NCBI GenBank assembly: GCA_016176845.1 | Contig: JACOWJ010000010.1 | Span: forward strand, 1 to 46,529 | Direction of reading: 5' to 3' | Length of the DNA: 46,529 nucleotides | Source: Nitrospinota bacterium | Lineage (GTDB): Bacteria > 2-12-FULL-45-22 > JACOWJ01 | Shown: positions 29,487 through 39,418 of the stretch, one piece after another | How positions within the stretch are numbered: the first letter of the stretch is position 1 | Layout: every line of letters starts with the position of its first letter | The notes under the pieces: generated by a model | Databases searched by the model: none | Told to the model about the DNA's origin: nothing | What the model saw: the letters and a program-made list of their open reading frames with translations, nothing else | Program-made: the position numbers and the translations under genes

Positions 29487-31898
29487 ATGGAGAGACCTTT
29501 GGCTGGGCTCCGGGTTTTGGAGATCGGCTCGGCCCTGGCAGGCCCGTTTGGGCCAAGCCTCCTGGCCGATTTTGGGGCCGAGGTGATCAAGGTCGAGATG
29601 CCGGGGGAAGGGGACATGGTCCGCCAGACCCTGCCCCTTTACCAGGGGAAGGCCCTACGGTGGGAAGTGGAGGCCAGAAACAAGAAGGTGATCACCCTGG
29701 ATTTCCACGCGGAAGAGGACCGGGAGACCTTTAAGCAGCTGGTCGCGGTGTCGGATGCCATCGTGGAGAACTTCCGGGCCGGCACCCTGGAGAGGTGGGG
29801 CTTGGGGTACCCGGAGCTGAGCCAGAGGAACCCCGGGATCGTGATAACCCGGGTGACCGGTTTCGGACAGGACGGTCCTTACAGCCACCGGGTCTCTTAC
29901 GACCGGATGGGGATCGCCATGGGGGGCCTGACCTACTTGAGTGGGGATCCCGATCGGATTCCGGTCAGGCCCGGTCTGGCCATTTGCGATTACATCACCG
30001 GGGCCTTCAATGCCCTGGCTACCCTGGTCGCCCTGTACTACCGGGATGGGAAGGGGGGCGGGAGGGGCCAATGGATCGACGTGGCCCAGTACGAGACCAT
30101 CTACCGCATTACCGGCTTCCTCACCACCGAGTATCAACTGCGGGGCCGGATCCGGGAGCGAGAGGGGAACCGGTACCCCAAGGTGGCCCCTGGCGAGAGC
30201 TACCGGACGCGGGAGGGGAAATGGGTCCACCTCTTCGTCCCTTCTGACGAGGAGCTCTCTCGCCTGGCCCGGGCCATGGGAAGGGAGGACCTCCTGGAGG
30301 ACCCTCGATTTCACACGGCCCGGCGACGGGCCGAGCATGGGGCGGAGATCAATGACATGGTGGCCCAATGGATGGCGGAGCATACCTTGCCGGAGATCCT
30401 CTCCATTTTAGAGGAGGCCAGGTTGCCCTTCAGCCTCATCTATAACCTCCAGGAGATCTTCGAAGATCCTCACTACCGCGCCCGGCGGACCCTGATCTCG
30501 CTGCCCGATACGGCCCTGGGGGAGCTCCAGATGCAGGGGGTGGTCCCCCGGCTTTCCTTGACTCCCGGCCGGGTCGAGAGACCCGCCCCTGGATCCATCG
30601 GCCAGGATAACGAGGAGGTCTTTTCCCGCCTATTCCAAGGCCTTATGGAGAGACCTCCGGCCAAGAGTGCCCCTGCCAGCTCGGAGGAGGTCCGAGAGGG
30701 GGAGGCCCTGCAGGGCTTAAGGGTCCTGGATCTGGGGACGGGACTGGCGGGCAACTTCGGCGCCGTCCTGCTGGCGGACTACGGGGCAGAGGTCATCAAG
30801 GTGGAGGAGCCCAGGGGGAGTCAGAACATCCGGCATATCCCCCCATACTACGAAGAGGCCCCCCTCCTGTGGGCCGTCGATGGAAGAAACAAGAGATCGA
30901 TCACCCTGGACCTGTCCCAAGAGCAGGGAGAGGCGCTCTTCAAGCAGCTGGTAAGGGTCTCGGACCTGGTGATAGAGAGCTATCCGCCGGGCACCTTAGA
31001 GGCGTATAACCTGGGGTGCGAACGGCTGCGAGAGATCAACCCCGGGCTCATCCTGGTGCATGTCACCGGCTTTGGGCAGGAGGGCCCTTATCGCCAGAGG
31101 CCCTGGTCCGACCGGGTGGCCGAGGCCATGAGTGGCTTGACCTATTTGACCGGATATCCCGATCGCCCCCCCACCAGCCTGGGGCTCCCGGTCACGGAAT
31201 ACGTCACCGGGGTCTTCAGCGCCCTGGGGGCTATGCTGGCCCTCTATTACCGGGATGCAAAAAGAACGGGACGCGGGCAGTGCGTCGATGTCGCCCTGTA
31301 CGAGGCCATCTTCCGGATCCAGGGACCCACCGCCGTCGAATATTCTAAGACCGGAATCGTGAGCGAGCGGACGGGAAATCGCAACCCGAGCGCGCCCCTG
31401 GACGATATCTATCGGTGCGCTGATGGGAAATTGATCGCCATCCTGGCTGCCGGGGACCGGATGTTCGTCCGGGCCATGAAGGCGATCGGCCGGGAAGACC
31501 TGCTTTCGGATCCCCGGTTTCGAGATCGGGCCGGGAGGGCCAGGCCGGAGCACAATGCCCTGATCCATAAGGTGATGGAGGAGTGGATCACTCCCAGGCC
31601 TCTCGGGGAAGTGGAAGAGGTCCTGGATCGGGGCGAGGTCCCCTACTGCAAAGTGTACAGCATCCAGGACATCTGCGAGGATCTCCATTACCAGGCCCGG
31701 GAGATCATTGCCCAGGTCAAGGATCCAACCCTGGGCGAGATCCGCATGCAGGGAATCGTCCCCAGGTTCTCCCTCACCCCCGGCCGGATAGAGAGAGGGG
31801 CCCCCGCTTTGGGACAGGACAACGGGGAGATCTATGGGGGGCTATTGGGTCTCTCAGAGGGGGAGATCCGCAGGCTGAAGGAGACGGGAATCATCTAA
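29487..31898 (+). CDS. Tandem (double-domain) CaiB/BaiF family CoA-transferase
   Basis: Two homologous halves: 'LAGLRVLEIGSALAGPFGPSLLADFGAEVIKVE' and 'LQGLRVLDLGTGLAGNFGAVLLADYGAEVIKVE'; each has 'NPG(I/L)(V/I)(I/L)..VTGFGQ(D/E)GPY'. Confidence 0.92.
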   Translation: MERPLAGLRVLEIGSALAGPFGPSLLADFGAEVIKVEMPGEGDMVRQTLPLYQGKALRWEVEARNKKVITLDFHAEEDRETFKQLVAVSDAIVENFRAGTLERWGLGYPELSQRNPGIVITRVTGFGQDGPYSHRVSYDRMGIAMGGLTYLSGDPDRIPVRPGLAICDYITGAFNALATLVALYYRDGKGGGRGQWIDVAQYETIYRITGFLTTEYQLRGRIREREGNRYPKVAPGESYRTREGKWVHLFVPSDEELSRLARAMGREDLLEDPRFHTARRRAEHGAEINDMVAQWMAEHTLPEILSILEEARLPFSLIYNLQEIFEDPHYRARRTLISLPDTALGELQMQGVVPRLSLTPGRVERPAPGSIGQDNEEVFSRLFQGLMERPPAKSAPASSEEVREGEALQGLRVLDLGTGLAGNFGAVLLADYGAEVIKVEEPRGSQNIRHIPPYYEEAPLLWAVDGRNKRSITLDLSQEQGEALFKQLVRVSDLVIESYPPGTLEAYNLGCERLREINPGLILVHVTGFGQEGPYRQRPWSDRVAEAMSGLTYLTGYPDRPPTSLGLPVTEYVTGVFSALGAMLALYYRDAKRTGRGQCVDVALYEAIFRIQGPTAVEYSKTGIVSERTGNRNPSAPLDDIYRCADGKLIAILAAGDRMFVRAMKAIGREDLLSDPRFRDRAGRARPEHNALIHKVMEEWITPRPLGEVEEVLDRGEVPYCKVYSIQDICEDLHYQAREIIAQVKDPTLGEIRMQGIVPRFSLTPGRIERGAPALGQDNGEIYGGLLGLSEGEIRRLKETGII

Positions 31899-32104
31899 CC
31901 CTGTAAGCGCTGGGAGAGGCTGGACGAGAAGGCCTGTTTAACCTCCATGGGGAAAGGGGGGGTGATGGCTATGAGGGTCGCTTGAGATGGCAGATTATGG
32001 AGAATTGAGCCCATCTCAATGGGTCACTGGCCCTCAGCCATCGAGCAATCTTCAACACGGTGGCTGAGGGCCGAAAGCTTCCATTTATTCGGGGAGGATC
32101 AATC

Positions 32105-33616
32105 ATGAAGGTCAAGGCTTACCTGTCAGGAGGATTGTTCCTGATTTTCCTGCTGGCGTTTCTCCCGCTTTCTCATGCAGCACCGCCCGGGGTCGTCGGC
32201 CACGGGCAGGGAGACTATCTCGACACATCCAAACAGACCTGGAAGGAGTACTCCCCACCCATCAGGGACCCGCTGGGCCACCCCAAGTGGCCCTGGCTCC
32301 CCAAGGACCCCTACCCCTTCACCCAGCCCTATACCGGGACGGAGCTGGCCTATCTCTCCAACACCGACCACAGGACTTACGGGGCCAAGTATTCGGATTA
32401 CGCGCTGAACTCGGCCCGGCTGAACAAGCGGGGGCTGCTGACCCAGCGGAAGGGGTATATCAAACGGGAGCTCTTCTATGACCACTACAGCGACATCATG
32501 GACTACAACGATGGAAAGATCAAGATCGGGGGTGAGATAACCAACCGTCTCATCATCTACGAGACCCCGGCGGATGTGCGGGGGACCCAGTCGATCAAGA
32601 ACCACCACCTCAACAGCCCGATCACGCCCTGGCTGATGGCGGACTCCTGGAGCTATTCCCCGGGCCTGCGGCGGGTCACCCGCTCCCAGGGAGGAGACCG
32701 GCAGGACGAGATCCTGGGGACCCCGGTGACCAACGACGACGAGGGGGACCGGGAGGTCTGGGAAGAGGAACAGGAACTGATCGGCGAGGACGTCCTCTAC
32801 ATGCAGATGGTCGATCCCCAGTTCCTCGCCATGGACCGCCGGGCGAACACGGGGGACCTGAAGGTGGACGGCGAGTGGTTCGTGAAGAACGCGGACCCCA
32901 CCCGGGGCGAGCTGAAGCTGAACCCCTACCGGCCCGATGGCGGCGTCGAGTGCTTTGTGGTCAAGAACACCTGGGCCAAACGAAGGGAAGGGTTCGGCTC
33001 CCACGTCTACCCCGACCCCAAGCAGTATTACCTGAAGTATCGACTCGTCTGGATCGAGAAGGTCACCAAGGCCTACATCCGGGATGAGCAATATGATCAC
33101 GACAACCGGCTGATCAAGGTCTACCGGATCAACCCCGAGTTCTTTGCCGGGGGCGTGATCGAAGGCGGCCTCAACCGCACCCAGTACATGCAGTACGACT
33201 ACCGACGCCACTTCCGCTCCTGGGGGTCCTACGACCGCGCCGACATGGGGCCCAAGTTCAAGGCCCCAAGAGACTGGTTCTCCCCTGAGCATATGTTCCG
33301 GGAGTACTTCTGGCGGAAGCTCAAGATCCCCTTGCTTAAGGATATGAAGGAGTTCGCCCCTCCTCCCGAGCTGTGGCGGGCCAAGTTCCCCAAATACCGC
33401 AAGGGGACGAGCGATTGGCTGGTGAACTCCAAGGAAGACATCGACTACATGAACAGCATCTGGAGGGAGCACGGCTATACCGATGAGGAGATCGATGCCC
33501 TCCAGAATGGGGATGGGATGGTCCGCAAGGGCGGCAAGATGATCCCGGTCCGGCGCAGCTTCCGGCCCTCCCATATCCACGGCAAGCCCCTGCCGGTGAA
33601 GTTCCCCACGGGCTAG
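32105..33616 (+). CDS. DUF1329 family (outer membrane lipoprotein-sorting-like) periplasmic protein
   Basis: Signal peptide 'MKVKAYLSGGLFLIFLLAFLPLSHAA'; 'RGTQSIKNHHLNSPITPWLMADSWSYSPGLRRVTRSQGGDRQDEILGTPVTNDDEG' DUF1329-like. Confidence 0.75.
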   Translation: MKVKAYLSGGLFLIFLLAFLPLSHAAPPGVVGHGQGDYLDTSKQTWKEYSPPIRDPLGHPKWPWLPKDPYPFTQPYTGTELAYLSNTDHRTYGAKYSDYALNSARLNKRGLLTQRKGYIKRELFYDHYSDIMDYNDGKIKIGGEITNRLIIYETPADVRGTQSIKNHHLNSPITPWLMADSWSYSPGLRRVTRSQGGDRQDEILGTPVTNDDEGDREVWEEEQELIGEDVLYMQMVDPQFLAMDRRANTGDLKVDGEWFVKNADPTRGELKLNPYRPDGGVECFVVKNTWAKRREGFGSHVYPDPKQYYLKYRLVWIEKVTKAYIRDEQYDHDNRLIKVYRINPEFFAGGVIEGGLNRTQYMQYDYRRHFRSWGSYDRADMGPKFKAPRDWFSPEHMFREYFWRKLKIPLLKDMKEFAPPPELWRAKFPKYRKGTSDWLVNSKEDIDYMNSIWREHGYTDEEIDALQNGDGMVRKGGKMIPVRRSFRPSHIHGKPLPVKFPTG

Positions 33617-33790
33617 CGGCCTTCTGCGAAGGCCGCAATTGCAAATTGAAAATTGAAAATTGAAAATTCAAAATTGCAAAATCTGAAAAAGACACATGCT
33701 TCAAGTTTTTTCAATTTGCACTTTCCAATTTTCAATTTGCAATGGAGCGAAGCGACTGGCCCCTGCCGGTGAAGTTCCCCACGGGCTAGC
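33587..33790. repeat. Perfect 31-bp direct repeats (33587-33617, 33760-33790) flanking an AATTGAAAATTG inverted-repeat cassette
   Basis: CCCCTGCCGGTGAAGTTCCCCACGGGCTAGC twice; first copy encodes the CDS 3' end. Confidence 0.9.
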
Positions 33791-33810
33791 CATCGCTGCG
33801 GGCTGATCCG

Positions 33811-33860
33811 AAAAGAGGGGGGGCGCCTCTGACAAGGCAAGAGGCGCCCCCCTCTTTTCC
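33811..33860 (+). terminator. Strong GC-rich hairpin (AAAAGAGGGGGGGCGCCTCT...AGAGGCGCCCCCCTCTTTT), putative terminator
   Basis: ~19-bp stem with one bulge, A-tract/T-tract ends. Confidence 0.75.
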
Positions 33861-34022
33861 TGGCGGATGCCAGACAAAACCAGGGCTTTTACTTCGCCTC
33901 CATACTCTTGAGCCCTTGTGCGGTTGAGCTTTATTCCCGAAGGCCGGTCCCCAGGGACCCCATCGCCATCGGCCTCGTCGAGGCGGCGTTTGCTCAAGCT
34001 CCCAAAAGAGGAGTTTCATCCC

Positions 34023-35555
34023 GTGCAGCCAGGATCCCGTCTTTGGTTATCCTTCGTCGCGATGCTAACGATCCTGTCCTCCGAAACCCCCAGCAGCGTT
34101 GGCATGGAGCTCGAAAACCCCTTTCAAACCTTCCTGGTTAGACCGCTGGTAGAAAGCTTCCCCAATTTAGAGCTGAGGGGCTCTCTAACGAGCGAAACGG
34201 ATTTTCTCTTGCACAACATCAACGGTGAGGCGAGGTCCAGGGGGTTTGACTTCCGAGGAGACAACCCCACGATCTCCCGTTCGGAGCAGATCTTCGAGTT
34301 GAAATACAAGTACCATCTTGCCAAGGGGATGTCCCTTGGGGGACAGTTAGACTTCCTTTATGAGGCGAGCTTCGCATTGGATGGGGGGGCGGATCGGCGC
34401 CCGAGGAAGGCCCAGAACAACTTTGAATATTTCAGGTCCTTCAAAAGGTGGTTCAGAGAGTTTTTCCTGGAAGTGCATCGAGGAAATTGGGACTTCGTGG
34501 TGGGAAAGCAGCAGCTCGTCTGGGGACGGATCGATACCGTTCGGATGATGGATCAGATCCAGCCCCGGGATATCCGGGAGTTTCACGACGATGCTACAGA
34601 TGACTGGGAGTTTACCCGACAACCCACTTGGATGGCCGTCGTTCGATACTGGCCCCTGGGAGAGACTTTAGGCCTGGAGTTTCTATTCAAGCCAGACTTT
34701 GAGCCGGATTACGTCGCCCCGGCTGGCTGGCTGCAATCGATGAGGACCATCTACCCCCTGCCCAGGAGCGTCCGCATTCTCGACATCGATCGGCCCGAAG
34801 ATACCGATCCCAGCGATTGGGAGTACGGGTTCCTGACGACCCTGCTCATCGGCTCATGGGATATGGGGCTCTCTTACTACTACGCGTGGGATAAATCGCC
34901 CACCAGCTTCACCCGGAGGATCACCGGCAGCCCAGGCCGGCCGTTGAGCCTGGTCGAACAGAAGCACACCCGACTCCATAAGCTCGGCAGCTACGTCAAC
35001 TTCTCCCCTTCCATCGGGGGAAAAGAGTGGACGTTCCGCTGGGAGAGCGTCCTGGATGTGAACAAATACCTGCCGACCCGGGCCGAATCCAGGTCCCGCA
35101 CCAACGCGTTCAGGAGAACGGGTCGTGATACCCTATCGGGATATGATGGAGTCACCAAAAGGAATCAGCTCCAGTTCTCCCTCAATGCGGATACGGCCCT
35201 CAATATCGCCCGGACCACCGATTGGTCCCTGACCCTCCAATACCTGGGGACGTATACCTTCGGGCATGACAATGACCTGTTCGGCCGGAGCTCGGGGGCG
35301 ATCGAGAAGTGGTGGCATGCCGCATCCTGGAGCATCTCGAAACCCTTCTCGGGCCGGAGGGGGATGTTCTCCACCGGCCTGACCTGGATACACGATGGCA
35401 ACTTCGGCAGCCGGACCAAGGTTAGCTGGGATCTGACGGATTATCTCACGCTCTCTGCGGCCGTTCGGTGGTTTTCCGGAAAGGATGATGACACCTATGG
35501 GGTTTTAGAGGAGATCGGCGATGAGATCGAAACGGAGATCAGTTATTCTTTTTGA
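34023..35555 (+). CDS. DUF1302 family outer membrane (porin-like) protein
   Basis: 'ELKYKYHLAKGMSLGGQLDFLYEA', 'VVGKQQLVWGRIDTVRMMDQIQPRDIREF'; C-term aromatic 'ISYSF'; GTG 34023 with AGGAG upstream chosen as start; next to DUF1329. Confidence 0.8.
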   Translation: MQPGSRLWLSFVAMLTILSSETPSSVGMELENPFQTFLVRPLVESFPNLELRGSLTSETDFLLHNINGEARSRGFDFRGDNPTISRSEQIFELKYKYHLAKGMSLGGQLDFLYEASFALDGGADRRPRKAQNNFEYFRSFKRWFREFFLEVHRGNWDFVVGKQQLVWGRIDTVRMMDQIQPRDIREFHDDATDDWEFTRQPTWMAVVRYWPLGETLGLEFLFKPDFEPDYVAPAGWLQSMRTIYPLPRSVRILDIDRPEDTDPSDWEYGFLTTLLIGSWDMGLSYYYAWDKSPTSFTRRITGSPGRPLSLVEQKHTRLHKLGSYVNFSPSIGGKEWTFRWESVLDVNKYLPTRAESRSRTNAFRRTGRDTLSGYDGVTKRNQLQFSLNADTALNIARTTDWSLTLQYLGTYTFGHDNDLFGRSSGAIEKWWHAASWSISKPFSGRRGMFSTGLTWIHDGNFGSRTKVSWDLTDYLTLSAAVRWFSGKDDDTYGVLEEIGDEIETEISYSF

Positions 35556-36585
35556 GACGCTCTTCCTATTGGCCATGACGAGCTCCTTATATGGGGGGCA
35601 ATGGATCAACCCGAAAGATGTGATTAAAGATCCAAATGTCGCGAGGCTAAACCATAATAAGCAAGGGCTTACAAAGCAAGAGAGCGAAGAGGTCAATCGA
35701 TATGGTCACACAGGCCTTGAGGTAATGACCTATCTAGACTGCAATGCTATGCCTGGAAAGGATAGCGACTACACACAGTACATGATTCAAGTGAACTCGT
35801 GGGGCCATATTACTCATAGGAAGCAACTGGTCAAGATCAAGTATTATTTTAAAGATTATAGAGCGTTGTTGGCCAGAGATGGGATTCAAATCGGAGATGT
35901 CGAGTATAAACGACATTTTTTCAATTTTCACCCACCAAGGACGAAGGGACGAGCAGGGGTTATGCGCCACTATGTCAGAGGAGAAGGATTTAATAAAATA
36001 GAAGACGGTTGGTCTTGGGACAACAAATTGAGAAAGATAAGTAAGAGCACAACGAGAAACAGGACGGATAGCTATGTTAACTCCGATGTTACCCTTGATG
36101 ATTTACAATATAGGGAGCCATGGGAGGAAAATCATCGGATACTTGGAATAGATAACTTCAAAGATCGCGAATGTTTTGTAATAGAATCTATAAACAAAGA
36201 CCCAAATTATTATCTAAGTAAAAGAATAATTTGGGTGGAAAAAGAAAATTTCTTGGATCTGCATATAGAGGAATACGACAGGAAAGGGCAATTGTTTAAA
36301 GTAATCGATAAGGACTGGGCCCAAGAGAAACCTTGGAACTATTGGGTGGTCCGATCTTGGGATACGTTCAATCTCCTCACGAAGTATCGGACGATCATCC
36401 TGTACTATGATTGGGTATTCGACCAGGATTTCAGCGAAAGGGAATTTTCCCAAAGGGAGCTCCCCAAAGAGAACCTGTGGAGGAGACCGAAAGACCCCCC
36501 AATCTCCGTGAACCGCGTGTCCGATTTGCCCCCACCCCCGAAGGTCAAAGGAGATTTTGGGGAGAGGGTGGAGAACCAAGGGTAA
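35521..36585 (+). CDS. Second DUF1329-like periplasmic protein, AT-rich gene overlapping the DUF1302 gene end
   Basis: 'PWEENHRILGIDNFKDRECFVIESINKDPNYYLSKRIIWVEKENFLDLHIEEYDRKGQLFKV' resembles 32105 product 'YYLKYRLVWIEKVTKAYI'. Confidence 0.65.
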   Translation: MRSKRRSVILFETLFLLAMTSSLYGGQWINPKDVIKDPNVARLNHNKQGLTKQESEEVNRYGHTGLEVMTYLDCNAMPGKDSDYTQYMIQVNSWGHITHRKQLVKIKYYFKDYRALLARDGIQIGDVEYKRHFFNFHPPRTKGRAGVMRHYVRGEGFNKIEDGWSWDNKLRKISKSTTRNRTDSYVNSDVTLDDLQYREPWEENHRILGIDNFKDRECFVIESINKDPNYYLSKRIIWVEKENFLDLHIEEYDRKGQLFKVIDKDWAQEKPWNYWVVRSWDTFNLLTKYRTIILYYDWVFDQDFSEREFSQRELPKENLWRRPKDPPISVNRVSDLPPPPKVKGDFGERVENQG

Positions 36586-36655
36586 GGGTCCCGAGGGTGC
36601 CGCTCCGGCTCTCAAGGGCGTTTCGAGGCGTGAGAGGCCAGAGGGAGGGGAAGAG

Positions 36656-38089
36656 ATGACGCAGGGTCCTCGGAAGAGAGAGGCGTCGAGGCAGGCGAGG
36701 GCAGGGGTCGCGGTGGAGGACTGGCCAGCGCGGGAGGGACCCGGCCCGGAGGAGGGACAGGAAAAGCAACGCTTTCGCTTCGTGGTCCTGTCCGCGGTGT
36801 GGCTGGCCGGCCTCCTCCTGATCCTCGACCGGGTGAACATCTCCCTGGCCGCTCCGATCCTCATGGACGAGCTCCGGCTCAATGGGACCCAGATGGGCAT
36901 GATCCTGAGCGCCTTCTTCTGGGGCTACATGCTGGGGAACCCCCTGGGCGGGCTCTTCGCCGATCATCTGGGCTTGCGGCGGGCAGGCACGGCCCTCCTG
37001 GTTGGCTGGTGCCTCTTCACCGTCATGACGGGGCTCTGTACCACCCCCCGGCAGTTCTACCTGGTGCGGTTCCTGATGGGGCTCACCGAGGGGGCCTCGG
37101 TCCCCTTCTTCCAGAAGCTGCAGCGCACCTGGCTGCTGCCCCAGGAGCGGGGCCGGGGCTACGCGATCTTCGAGGCCTTCGTCAAGCTGGGGGCCTGCAT
37201 TGGCTTCCCCTTCATCGGCTGGCTGATCACCCTGTTTGCCTGGTGGGGGATGTTCTTCGCCACGGCCGCCCTCACTTCCCTCGGATGCATCTACTTTTAC
37301 GTCATGATCCGGGACAGCCCCGACGGGCATCCCTGGGTCTCCGCTGGGGAAAAGGAGCGACTGCGGGAGGCCCTGGAGCAGGATGAGGTGACCAACGCCC
37401 CTGCCGCCGGCCAGGCCCAAAAGGCCTCATTCGGGGAGAACCTTCGGCAGCTGGTGGGCGATTGGGCCTTCTGGCTCCTGGCCCTCCTGGCCTTCCTGAC
37501 GACCTCCTTCTACTTTGCTGGCATGACCTGGCTTCCCGGCTACCTGGCCAAAGAGCGGGGCTATACCGTCATGAAGACGGGGATCTACCTGGTCCTACCT
37601 TACCTGGGCTCCATCGCCGGGGGGATCGCCTGCGGCTACCTGGGGGACAGGTCGGGCCGCCGGAGCCTGGTGGGAGCGGCCTTCTGTGCCCTGGGCTGCC
37701 CGGCCCTGATCGGGGCCGTATGGGTCGAGAGCCTGACGGGGGTGGTGGTCCTTCTCACCATCGCCCTCTTCTTCGCCATCGGGGCCCTCAACAGCCTGGT
37801 CACCCTGATCTACGACCTCTTCCCCTTAGAATCTTTCGGGACGAGGGTCGGGCTGCTGGGGGGGCTGGGCGGGGGTCTCTCGGGGGTGATCTCTCCCCTC
37901 CTCATCGGCTTCCTGCTGGACGTGACGGGCTCCTTCTTCTGGGGCTTCACTGTCATCGCCCTCTTCACCCTGGCGGGCGGGGTCAACTTTCTTCTGCTAT
38001 CGGCCCGAGAGAAGAATATCCGGCAGGAGAGGGAGGCCCGGGCAGCCCTATCGGCGGGAGTGGCCGCCGGGGTCCTCCAGAAGGGCTAG
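36656..38089 (+). CDS. MFS transporter (ACS/hexuronate-type)
   Basis: 'LILDRVNISLAAPILMDELRLNGTQMGMILSAFFWGYMLGNPLGGLFADHLG' ; 12-TM pattern. Confidence 0.85.
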   Translation: MTQGPRKREASRQARAGVAVEDWPAREGPGPEEGQEKQRFRFVVLSAVWLAGLLLILDRVNISLAAPILMDELRLNGTQMGMILSAFFWGYMLGNPLGGLFADHLGLRRAGTALLVGWCLFTVMTGLCTTPRQFYLVRFLMGLTEGASVPFFQKLQRTWLLPQERGRGYAIFEAFVKLGACIGFPFIGWLITLFAWWGMFFATAALTSLGCIYFYVMIRDSPDGHPWVSAGEKERLREALEQDEVTNAPAAGQAQKASFGENLRQLVGDWAFWLLALLAFLTTSFYFAGMTWLPGYLAKERGYTVMKTGIYLVLPYLGSIAGGIACGYLGDRSGRRSLVGAAFCALGCPALIGAVWVESLTGVVVLLTIALFFAIGALNSLVTLIYDLFPLESFGTRVGLLGGLGGGLSGVISPLLIGFLLDVTGSFFWGFTVIALFTLAGGVNFLLLSAREKNIRQEREARAALSAGVAAGVLQKG

Positions 38090-38204
38090 AGGAGCTCCGC
38101 CTCAACGCGACCTGTGGGAATGGAAAATAGGGCAGACTGGTATATAATGGTTTCCCGTATAACAGGGTCAAGGTAAAGATCTCCGCCGTAGGGAGGGAAG
38201 GGAA

Positions 38205-39398
38205 ATGATTGACCTGGAAGGGATCGCGTTCGATCTCCCCCGGGCGACCCGGGGATATCAGCGGTTCGTAGCGGGCTTCCTGGGCGAGCCGGACGTTGTC
38301 CCCGTGAGCGCCCAGAGCAACGATCACACCGTCTTCCTGCTAGGCCTGAACGCCCGGCAATTTTACACCCAGCCCACCGTCGCCGTCCGGGCCCAGCTGC
38401 TGGTGGGGGAATATTACGACCTGGACCTGGTCCCCCTCTCCTACGATGTCTACAACATCGAGGCCGAGGCCCTGGGGCAGCGGCTCATCTACACCGATGC
38501 CGGCATGCCCGACGTGGACACCGACCGGCCCCTCATCGCGAAAAAAGGGGACCTGGACCGACTCGTCCCGCCCGTGCCGGGCTGTTCGGGGAGGATGCCT
38601 TACGTCCTGGAAATGTTCCGGCTCCTGCGGGAATATAGCGGGCTGCCAGCGCGCCCCTCGTTCTGCGCCCCCTTTAGCCTGGCGGTGGCCGTGAGGGGGT
38701 ACCACAACCTGATCCAGGACATCCGGCGGGATCCCCCCTTCGCCCACCGGCTCTTCGCCTTCCTGGTGGACGAGGTCCTGATCCCTTGGGTAGGAAAAAT
38801 CCGCGAGGTGATCCCTGAGGCGATCTTCCTGGTGGGGGCTGACGCCTGGTCGGCCCCTCCGCTCATCGATCTCCAGATCCAGGAGGAATATATCGTCCCC
38901 TATGCCCTCCGCCTGCAGGAGAAGGTCCCGGGGGCCTTTGTCATGCAGGGCTGGGGGGCCTCCGCCTTCTCCGAGCCGGAGCGGTTCCTGGAGACGCTCC
39001 TCCGAATGAACGTCCCCTATATCTACGCCATGGATCCGGACCCGGAGCGGATCGGGCCTGAACGCTACAAGTCCTTCGCCGCCGCGCATGATCGGCCCCT
39101 CTCCCTGGGGATCGATGCCGACCTCCTGCGAGATGGCCCCATCGAGCGGATCGTCGAGCGGATCCGGCGCTATGTGCGGGCCGGTGCCCTGGGGGGACGA
39201 TTTAGCTTCTTCTTGAATGCCATCCCTGCCGATACCCCTCCGGCCCATGTCCAGGCGGCCATTGCGGCCGTGCGGCAGTTCGGCCGCTACCCCCTGAGGG
39301 AGATCGACCGGATGGAGTTCCAGATGCCGGAGGTGGAATCGCTGGAGGCCTTCCTTCGAAGGAAAGGCGCAGCCGTCCGGGACGCTTCTTATGTTTAA
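38205..39398 (+). CDS. Uroporphyrinogen decarboxylase (URO-D) family / MtaA-like methyltransferase-type protein
   Basis: 'VVPVSAQSNDHTVFLLG', 'YDLDLVPLSYDVYNIEAEALG', 'PSFCAPFSLAVAVRGYHNLIQDIRRDP', 'SLGIDADLLRDGPIERIVERIRR'. Confidence 0.75.
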   Translation: MIDLEGIAFDLPRATRGYQRFVAGFLGEPDVVPVSAQSNDHTVFLLGLNARQFYTQPTVAVRAQLLVGEYYDLDLVPLSYDVYNIEAEALGQRLIYTDAGMPDVDTDRPLIAKKGDLDRLVPPVPGCSGRMPYVLEMFRLLREYSGLPARPSFCAPFSLAVAVRGYHNLIQDIRRDPPFAHRLFAFLVDEVLIPWVGKIREVIPEAIFLVGADAWSAPPLIDLQIQEEYIVPYALRLQEKVPGAFVMQGWGASAFSEPERFLETLLRMNVPYIYAMDPDPERIGPERYKSFAAAHDRPLSLGIDADLLRDGPIERIVERIRRYVRAGALGGRFSFFLNAIPADTPPAHVQAAIAAVRQFGRYPLREIDRMEFQMPEVESLEAFLRRKGAAVRDASYV

Positions 39399-39418
39399 CT
39401 CAAGAGGAGGTCTTCACC

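Noticed and set aside
32126-33580. 484-aa minus-strand ORF opposite the DUF1329 gene
   Set aside because: Shadow ORF; composition dominated by L/G/V/D typical of complementary-strand translation.
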